Assembly (NCBI GenBank): GCA_949076555.1
Contig: CARUOB010000047.1
Location: 1-11,591, forward strand
Length of the DNA stretch: 11,591 nucleotides
Direction: 5' to 3'
Source of the DNA: an uncultured Lachnospiraceae bacterium
GTDB lineage: Bacteria > Bacillota > Clostridia > Lachnospirales > Lachnospiraceae
The notes beneath the pieces are model-generated. The model worked only from the letters and a program-made list of their open reading frames with translations, made no database searches and was not told the DNA's origin. This document shows positions 6,921 to 11,591 of the stretch, in pieces. A program made the translations under genes and the position numbers. The number at the start of each line of letters is the position of its first letter. Position 1 is the first letter of the stretch.

Positions 6921-7196
6921 ATGAGCAAGATGGAGATTTTGCATAAATTGGATGAGATCATGGACAATGCGGGAGTGAATGAGCTTCTTGGCAGGAAACA
7001 TGAGGAGGAGAAGAAAAACAGTATTTTGTGGATATTTGCCGTGATCGGCGCTGTTGCGGCGGTGGCTGCCATTGCATACGCAGTGTATCGTTACCTGACG
7101 CCTGACTATCTGGAAGATTTTGAGGACGACTTCGACGACGATTTTGACGATGACTTTTTCGAGGATGAGGATGACGACGAGGACACAGGCGTATAA
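6921..7196 (+). CDS. Small single-pass membrane protein with polyacidic C-terminal tail
   Basis: The 91-residue protein has three parts. A charged N-terminal helix (1-32, MSKMEILHKLDEIMDNAGVN then KHEEEKK) comes first. One membrane segment follows at about 33-54 (SILWIFAVIGAVAAVAAIAY). The tail (about 60-91) is almost entirely Asp, Glu and Phe, with the repeat pattern DDFDDDFDDDFF. Basic or positively charged residues precede the helix only weakly, so topology is uncertain. GAGAGGG (6907-6913), 7 bases before the ATG, supports the start. I recall similar short proteins in gut Clostridia but cannot name a function. An Asp/Phe tail of this kind could bind divalent cations or mimic nucleic acid; this is a guess. 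It is transcribed after the repeat array and followed by a terminator, so it is probably a single-gene unit. Confidence 0.8.
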   Translation: MSKMEILHKLDEIMDNAGVNELLGRKHEEEKKNSILWIFAVIGAVAAVAAIAYAVYRYLTPDYLEDFEDDFDDDFDDDFFEDEDDDEDTGV

Positions 7197-7219
7197 AGTT
7201 TTTCGTTGAGAAAATTGTA

Positions 7220-7260
7220 GAACCGGCGGGAGAGAAAAGTTTCCCGGCGGTTCTCTTTGT
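7220..7260 (+). terminator. Probable intrinsic terminator after the small membrane protein gene
   Basis: GAACCGGCGGGA pairs with TCCCGGCGGTTC (7242-7253): eleven pairs with one G-G mismatch and an A-rich loop. It is followed by TCTTTGT, a weak T-run. The stem is very stable, so termination is likely though perhaps incomplete. Confidence 0.65.
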
Positions 7261-7370
7261 GCGCTTATAAGAAGAGCCGGAAAGCGGATCGGAGAGTGTG
7301 AACGGGAGCTGCGAAGCATCTTGCGGCTGTTGTACGCGAAGAGTAGACAGAGTGAGAAATGGAGAATAGT

Positions 7371-8975
7371 ATGAAAAAGGGGCAGATTATAGAGGGAACC
7401 GTGGAGCGTATGGATTTCCCGAACAGAGGGATCGTGGCCTGCGAGGAGGGCGTCTGCACGGTAAAGAACGCACTTCCGGGACAAAAGGTGCGGGCGGCCG
7501 TCAATAAGGCGAGAAACGGAAGGTACGAAGGGCGGCTTTTGGAGGTGATACAGCCTTCCCCGGCGGAGACGGGAAGCCCCTGTCCCCATTTCGGGAGCTG
7601 CGGCGGCTGCACTTACCTGTCATTTCCCTATGAAGAGAGCCTGAAAATCAAGGAGGGACAGGTGAGGCGTCTGCTTGCGCCCGTGCTGGAAAAGCAGGAC
7701 GGGGAGTGCCTGTTTGAGACGGCAAAGGCTTCCCCCGTGGTTTTCGGCTACCGGAATAAGATGGAGTTTACCTTCGGGGATGAGGTGAAGGACGGGCCGT
7801 TGTCTCTCGGGATGCATAAGCGGGGAAGTTTTTATGATATTGTGTCCGTGACGGACTGCCAGATCGTGGAGGAGGATTACCGGAAAATCCTGCGTTGTGT
7901 CAGGGACTATTTTGAGGAGCTGCAGGGCCAGGGGGTGGATGTGTCCTTTTATCACAGACTGCGGCATACGGGGTATCTGCGGCATCTCGTGGTGCGCAGG
8001 GCGTCGAAAACCGGGGAGATTTTGCTAGCGCTGGTGACCACGTCCCAGGTGCCCGGACAGAAGGCGAAGGCAAGCGTCCTGTCTGGCCAGCCGGAGGGAA
8101 ACAGCGGGAGCTATGAGCAGGGTGCGGCAGTGGAACAGGGTGTGCAGGAAAACGGCAAGACATCCGAAGGAGGCAGGCGTGAGCGGGAGATATTGGACGG
8201 ACTTAAGGGGCGGCTTCTGGCGCTGCCACTCGACGGGGAGATTGTGGGCATTCTGCATGTGAGAAACGATTCCGCGGCGGATGTGGTGCAAAGCGACGAG
8301 ACTGCGGTTTTGTACGGCCGGGACTATTTTTATGAAGAACTTCTGGGGCTTCGCTTTAAAATATCGCTGTTTTCCTTTTTCCAGACCAACAGTCTCGGGG
8401 CCGAACTGCTCTACAGCACGGCGCGGGCATACATTTCAGACTATATAGAGTCGTCTGGCAGGACGACGGATGAAACGGCGCGGGGGACGGCAGAAAAAAC
8501 CGGGCAGGAGGAAAACGTCGAACCCGTGCAGGGAAAGATCGTTTACGACCTCTACAGCGGCACGGGTACGATTGCCCAGCTTATGGCGCCCGTGGCAAAG
8601 AAAGTGATAGGTGTGGAGATCGTGGAGGAAGCCGTGGAGGCGGCGAGAAAGAATGCGGAATTAAATAGTTTACATAACTGCGAATTTATTGCCGGGGATG
8701 TGCTGAAAGTGCTGGACGGGATTGCGGAAAAGCCGGATGTGATTATCCTTGACCCGCCCAGAGACGGCGTGCACCCGAAGGCGCTTACGAAGATTATAGA
8801 TTACGGGGTGGAACATATTTTGTATATATCATGCAAGGCGAGCAGTCTGGCGCGGGATCTGGAGGTCTTTCTGGCGCGGGGATATGAGGCGGTAAAGTGC
8901 GTGGCGATCGACCAGTTTCCGTGGACGGCGGGGGTGGAGGTCGTGTGTTCGCTGTCTAAACTGCATAGCAGGTAA
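7371..8975 (+). CDS. rlmD: 23S rRNA (uracil-5-)-methyltransferase, RlmD/RlmCD (RumA) family
   Basis: This enzyme uses S-adenosylmethionine to make 5-methyluridine in 23S rRNA (U1939, and in some Gram-positives also U747). From the start used here it has 534 residues. An N-terminal TRAM domain (about 1-60) binds RNA. Cys71, Cys77, Cys80 and Cys163 match the four iron-sulfur ligands of E. coli RumA in spacing. The SAM-binding motif is YDLYSGTGT (392-400), then DPPRDG (461-466), the catalytic cysteine Cys488 in YISCKASSLARDL, and Glu523 in the C-terminal TAGVEVV. It exceeds the usual 450-460 residues because of two hydrophilic Glu/Gly/Gln-rich insertions (about 225-270 and 360-390). The start at 7371 is preferred because GGAG (7361-7364) lies 6 bases upstream; an ATG at 7359 in the same frame adds four residues and has only a weak ribosome site. 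No strong promoter is visible before it. Confidence 0.92.
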   Translation: MKKGQIIEGTVERMDFPNRGIVACEEGVCTVKNALPGQKVRAAVNKARNGRYEGRLLEVIQPSPAETGSPCPHFGSCGGCTYLSFPYEESLKIKEGQVRRLLAPVLEKQDGECLFETAKASPVVFGYRNKMEFTFGDEVKDGPLSLGMHKRGSFYDIVSVTDCQIVEEDYRKILRCVRDYFEELQGQGVDVSFYHRLRHTGYLRHLVVRRASKTGEILLALVTTSQVPGQKAKASVLSGQPEGNSGSYEQGAAVEQGVQENGKTSEGGRREREILDGLKGRLLALPLDGEIVGILHVRNDSAADVVQSDETAVLYGRDYFYEELLGLRFKISLFSFFQTNSLGAELLYSTARAYISDYIESSGRTTDETARGTAEKTGQEENVEPVQGKIVYDLYSGTGTIAQLMAPVAKKVIGVEIVEEAVEAARKNAELNSLHNCEFIAGDVLKVLDGIAEKPDVIILDPPRDGVHPKALTKIIDYGVEHILYISCKASSLARDLEVFLARGYEAVKCVAIDQFPWTAGVEVVCSLSKLHSR

Positions 8976-9014
8976 TTTAGATGTCAAATATTATTTCAAA
9001 TATTGCAATTACTG

Positions 9015-9043
9015 TTGAAAAACGAGAACAAATGTTCTAAAAT
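9015..9043 (+). promoter_or_regulatory. Promoter of the restriction-modification genes
   Basis: TTGAAA (9015-9020), a 17-bp spacer and TAAAAT (9038-9043) form a good sigma-A promoter. Upstream DNA is AT-rich, with a 9-bp direct repeat TCAAATATT (8984-8992 and 8996-9004), which may act as an UP element. Predicted transcription start is near 9050, leaving a leader of about 40 nt. Confidence 0.75.
9025..9038. promoter_or_regulatory. Candidate LexA (DinR) operator between -35 and -10
   Basis: The sequence AGAACAAATGTTCT has perfect half-sites GAAC and GTTC separated by four bases (9026-9037) and fits the core GAAC-RNRY-GTTY of the Bacillus/Clostridia SOS box. It fills the promoter spacer and touches the -10, a classic repressor position. 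The flanking C and G of the Bacillus consensus are A and T here. No other GAAC-N4-GTTC was found by eye in the window. Binding is inferred. Confidence 0.6.
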
Positions 9044-9054
9044 GGAGATGTACA

Positions 9055-9083
9055 TTATGAAATGCATATTATCATAAAGGAGG
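9055..9083 (+). promoter_or_regulatory. Leader hairpin and strong ribosome binding site of the nuclease gene
   Basis: TTATGA (9055-9060) and TCATAA (9072-9077) are perfect inverted repeats directly before AAGGAGG (9077-9083), which sits 5 bases from the ATG at 9089. This site decides the start: an in-frame ATG at 9062 has no such site. A short open frame (ATG 9057, or 9042 if transcribed, to TAA 9075-9077) ends right at the ribosome site. Confidence 0.5.
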
Positions 9084-9088
9084 TAGTC

Positions 9089-9973
9089 ATGTTTGATCAA
9101 CTGATAGAAAGAATAAAAGGTGTATCGGTAAAAGATTTTAAGACTGCAACTAATGAAATCCGTAGTTTTATTGATAATATGCCGGAAGATGGTTTTAAGC
9201 GAATGGTAAAAGATATTGGGACAATACCGGAAAATATCGAACACGATTCGACAGAAGAAAAATTATACTCAAAAGCTTCTGATATCGTATTAGCCAGATG
9301 TTTTCGATTATTAGGACTGGCTGCCCGTGCGTTAGATGAAAGAGCAGATAGTGCAGACATTTTAGCTGAGAGTATTTCTGGATATAATTATAGCTTGGTT
9401 GCAGATGCTAAATGTTTTCGCCTGAGTAGAACAGCAAAAAATCAAAAGGATTTTAAAGTCAGTAATTTAAGTGATTGGAGAGGATCTGAAAATGAATATG
9501 CTGTGTTAGTAGCGCCATATTTTCAATATCCACAGGCAGTCAGTCAAATATATTCAAAAGCGTTGGATAATAATGTTTGTTTATTGTCATGGGAACATAT
9601 ATCAATCTTGTTGGATAGAAACGTAAAAGAGAAAGATTCCTTATCGCTGGAATCATTATGGAATGCGTCTCAAATGATTGCAAGGGATAAAACACTTAGT
9701 TTTGCGAATGCAAAATGTTGTTTTCTGCCTAAAATGGACGTATATGTTGCGAAAAAGATGGGTGTGACAGAAGAGGAGTACAGAGATATTTTACATAGTT
9801 ATAAACATTTGATCATCAATAGAGGCGAAATAGAGATTGAATATTGGAATGAATGTATTGATAAGATTAATAAGTACACCAGAGAAAAGGCAATACAGGA
9901 ATTGATAAAGGCGAAGAAACTGCAGGAGAAGATCAACGCAATTGCTGCATACATAAATAAGCTGAGCAGGTGA
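9089..9973 (+). CDS. HindIII-family type II restriction endonuclease
   Basis: The 294-residue protein is a close relative of R.HindIII (300 residues), recognised by long shared blocks such as LVADAK, FRLSRTAKNQKDFK, the APYFQYP segment and the SWEH motif. By family knowledge it cuts double-stranded AAGCTT after the first A, unless the site is methylated. The PD-(D/E)XK active site is intact: Glu84, Asp106 and Lys108 (in VADAK), and Asp121, each two positions before the HindIII residues I recall as catalytic (Glu86, Asp108, Lys110, Asp123). AAGGAGG five bases upstream fixes the start. Base composition is much more AT-rich than the genes on both sides and codons end mostly in A or T, which suggests horizontal transfer. 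It lies first in a two-gene operon behind a promoter with a candidate LexA box. Its own gene holds one AAGCTT, at 9273-9278. The exact specificity is inferred from homology. Confidence 0.95.
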   Translation: MFDQLIERIKGVSVKDFKTATNEIRSFIDNMPEDGFKRMVKDIGTIPENIEHDSTEEKLYSKASDIVLARCFRLLGLAARALDERADSADILAESISGYNYSLVADAKCFRLSRTAKNQKDFKVSNLSDWRGSENEYAVLVAPYFQYPQAVSQIYSKALDNNVCLLSWEHISILLDRNVKEKDSLSLESLWNASQMIARDKTLSFANAKCCFLPKMDVYVAKKMGVTEEEYRDILHSYKHLIINRGEIEIEYWNECIDKINKYTREKAIQELIKAKKLQEKINAIAAYINKLSR

Positions 9974-9980
9974 ATGGAAT

Positions 9981-10877
9981 ATGAATAGAATAGAATTAGG
10001 GGATTCGATACAATTGATACAAAGTGTTGAAACGGAGTCCGTTCATTTAATTTTATCAGATATTCCATATGGTATAAATTATGATGAATGGGATGTATTA
10101 CATCATAATACGAACAGCGCGCTTTTAGGAAAAAGTCCGGCACAAGAAAAATCCGGCAGTATATTTAAAACAAGAGGGAAGCCCTTAAATGGCTGGGCAC
10201 AATCGGATAGAAATATTCCAATCGAATATTACCAGTGGTGTTCGTTGTGGGCTGGTGATTGGTTAAGGGTATTGAAGCCGGGGGCAAGTTGTTTTGTTTT
10301 TGCCGGAAGAAGATTGGCGCATAGATGTATTTGTGCAATGGAGGACGCTGGGTTTATATTTAAAGATATGATTTCCTGGGAAAAGGAAACGGCAGCATAC
10401 AGGGCGCAAAGAGTAAGCAGCGTATTTGATAGAAGAAATGATATAGAAAATAGCGAAGCATGGGCCGGTTGGAAAATAGGAAATCTCAGACCGTTATTTG
10501 AGCCTATTTTATGGTTTATGAAACCATATCCGCAGGGAAGTACACTGACTGATAATATTTTAAAATATGAAGTGGGCGCTTTTAATGAAAATAAGCTGCG
10601 GGAACTGGCCTCATTAAATGAAGGCGTGGAAGTGTGTTCCAATATTTTAAAGGTACAAACACATAAAACCGATAGAGGCATGCATCCGACACAGAAAGCC
10701 GTTAAATTAATGGAACTTTTGATTTCACTCGTTACAAAAGAAGGACAGACTGTGTTAGATCCGTTTTGCGGTTGCGGGACAACTTTGGTCGCGGCAAAGA
10801 ACCTAAAGAGAGAATATATTGGGTTTGAGATCAATAAAGAATATTATGACAATATTTTACTGAGAATGCAGGAATAA
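9981..10877 (+). CDS. Adenine-specific DNA methyltransferase, beta class (M.HindIII-like)
   Basis: The 298-residue enzyme should protect the host by N6-methylating adenine in the site cut by the neighbouring nuclease, by homology AAGCTT. Motif order is that of the beta class: catalytic motif IV first (SDIPYG, residues 26-31, with DIPY in place of the commoner DPPY), then the central target-recognition region with W- and G-rich stretches, then motif X around MHPTQK (234-239), and last the SAM-binding motif I, DPFCGCGTT (260-268). All are intact. The start lies 7 bases after the nuclease stop codon with only a weak ribosome site (AGG, 10 bases upstream), so translation is probably coupled to the nuclease. 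An alternative ATG at 9974 hits a stop after four codons. It shares the AT-rich composition of its partner. No internal promoter stands out in the 3' end of the nuclease gene; TTGAAT at 9837-9842 has no good -10. Confidence 0.94.
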   Translation: MNRIELGDSIQLIQSVETESVHLILSDIPYGINYDEWDVLHHNTNSALLGKSPAQEKSGSIFKTRGKPLNGWAQSDRNIPIEYYQWCSLWAGDWLRVLKPGASCFVFAGRRLAHRCICAMEDAGFIFKDMISWEKETAAYRAQRVSSVFDRRNDIENSEAWAGWKIGNLRPLFEPILWFMKPYPQGSTLTDNILKYEVGAFNENKLRELASLNEGVEVCSNILKVQTHKTDRGMHPTQKAVKLMELLISLVTKEGQTVLDPFCGCGTTLVAAKNLKREYIGFEINKEYYDNILLRMQE

Positions 10878-10898
10878 CTGATCAAATACAGAATTTAT

Positions 10899-10927
10899 TT
10901 GCAACTCGCCCCAATATAAAGTAAGAT
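10899..10927 (+). promoter_or_regulatory. Promoter of the GGDEF-domain gene
   Basis: TTGCAA (10899-10904), a 17-bp spacer and TAAGAT (10922-10927) form a plausible sigma-A promoter starting 22 bases after the methyltransferase stop. No terminator is seen between the two genes, so read-through from the restriction operon is also possible. Confidence 0.55.
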
Positions 10928-10956
10928 AAAGAGGTGGACACTAGGGGGTAACATCA

Positions 10957-11526
10957 GTGTTAAATATTCTACGGCGTTCCCCGGCACAGAAATCGCAGGA
11001 CAGGGTGGCCGGGAAAAGTTACGGCTCAGGAAAGCGGGATGCGCTTACAGGGGCGGTGAACAAAAACACCTTCCAGAAAATGGTGGAGAATGCATTGGCA
11101 GGCGAGCATACGCAAGGCTGCCTTCTTTTGGTGGATGTAGATCGTATGCAGGAAGTCAACGATAACTATGGCAGAGAGACGGGCGACCGGGTGCTGCAGG
11201 CGGTTTATGCCACACTGCGGGAGCACTTCAGGGCGGAAGACGGCATAGGGCGGCTCTCGGAGGATACCTTTGGCATCTGGATCGAAGGGCTTTCGGCTGA
11301 TCAGGTGGGCGGCATCCGCAGACGGATCGCCGTTGTGAATGACAGACTGCTGCATGCGGATCAGGATATGCCTACCGTAACCTTGAGCGCAGGGGCGGCT
11401 TTGGGGGAATCGGGCGAGAGCTATAAGGAGATGTACCGGCAGGCGCAGAAAGTTTTGAACCGGGTGAAAGAGGGCGGGCGCTGCGGCTGTGAAATATTTG
11501 TAACAGTTCAGCCAGACCGAAAGTGA
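10957..11526 (+). CDS. Degenerate GGDEF-domain protein, probable c-di-GMP receptor
   Basis: The 189-residue cytoplasmic protein is almost only a GGDEF domain. After a basic N-terminus of about 26 residues come DALTGAVNKNTF (28-39), the usual D-x-LTG-x-x-N-R/K start, then VDVDRMQEVNDNYGRETGD (59-77), which matches the metal and guanine-binding strand. The signature at 101-105 is SEDTF in place of GGDEF: the glycines and the key Glu are lost, the Asp is kept. The I-site RxxD is intact as Arg92-Asp95, exactly five residues before it, with the usual Arg99. Diguanylate cyclase activity is therefore unlikely, while binding c-di-GMP at the I-site is plausible. It starts with GTG, supported by AGGGGG (10943-10948) 8 bases upstream. 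There is no sensory or membrane domain. Composition returns to the GC-rich style of the chromosome. Confidence 0.85.
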   Translation: MLNILRRSPAQKSQDRVAGKSYGSGKRDALTGAVNKNTFQKMVENALAGEHTQGCLLLVDVDRMQEVNDNYGRETGDRVLQAVYATLREHFRAEDGIGRLSEDTFGIWIEGLSADQVGGIRRRIAVVNDRLLHADQDMPTVTLSAGAALGESGESYKEMYRQAQKVLNRVKEGGRCGCEIFVTVQPDRK

Positions 11527-11530
11527 TTGG

Positions 11531-11553
11531 CAAATCGTGCTTGCACGAATTTG
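11531..11553 (+). repeat. Hairpin downstream of the GGDEF gene
   Basis: CAAATCGTGC and GCACGAATTTG pair over ten positions with one bulged A and a TT turn. It begins four bases after the stop codon. No T-run follows, so it is either a weak terminator, an mRNA 3' end stabiliser, or part of a dispersed palindromic repeat. The remaining 38 bases to the window end show nothing clear. Confidence 0.4.
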
Positions 11554-11591
11554 ACAGTCATCTGATGGTCTGAGGGAACGCCCGTTTATAA

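Noticed and set aside
6581..7589. Minus-strand frames over the repeat array
   Set aside because: Their peptides repeat because the DNA repeats (FGFPRSRASPYTS), with no ribosome site; they are artefacts of the array.
10878..10956. c-di-GMP riboswitch before the GGDEF gene
   Set aside because: The 79-nt gap is AT-rich, with promoter and ribosome site only, and has none of the conserved GEMM segments.
8960..10960. Attachment-site repeats bordering the restriction insert
   Set aside because: Only short matches such as TTGCAA are shared by the two edges; no direct repeat of useful length and no integrase were found.

Overview
The window looks like chromosome from a Gram-positive anaerobe of the Clostridia, most likely Lachnospiraceae. 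The signs are purine-rich AGGAGG-type ribosome binding sites, extended -10 promoters (TGnTATAMT), GC-rich housekeeping genes that favour G/C third positions, a PcrA with a long linker and C-terminal Tudor-like domain, an RlmD-type methyltransferase with an iron-sulfur site, and short structured repeats carrying GAA triloops. No species can be named from the sequence alone.

Layout. At the left edge a minus-strand gene begins (eight codons visible), and its 5' leader holds a perfect hairpin next to the ribosome binding site. A tRNA-Gly(CCC) with promoter and strong terminator follows, then a 122-bp element with near-perfect 19-bp terminal inverted repeats. Next, all on the plus strand, come an EamA/DMT transporter, a chemotaxis receptor with a multi-pass membrane sensor and no clear HAMP, an SPFH protein with a C-terminal zinc ribbon, and the DNA helicase PcrA. 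A 390-bp gap after pcrA holds an extended -10 promoter and two almost identical 104-nt structured repeats with a 122-bp period. Then come a small single-pass membrane protein with a very acidic tail, a hairpin terminator, and a 23S rRNA uracil-5 methyltransferase.

The accessory part is an AT-rich insert at about 8980-10900. It holds a two-gene type II restriction-modification system of the HindIII family: the nuclease first, the beta-class adenine methyltransferase 7 nt later. The promoter in front of it (TTGAAA, 17 bp, TAAAAT) carries the palindrome GAACAAATGTTC between -35 and -10. This matches the core of the Gram-positive LexA (DinR) box, so the pair may be repressed by LexA and induced by DNA damage. 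I consider this the most interesting signal in the window.

After the insert the GC-rich style returns with a short GGDEF-domain protein. Its signature is degenerate (SEDTF) but the RxxD inhibitory site is intact, so it is more likely a c-di-GMP receptor than a cyclase. The genes do not form one pathway. Only the restriction pair is an obvious functional unit; the others mostly have their own promoters.
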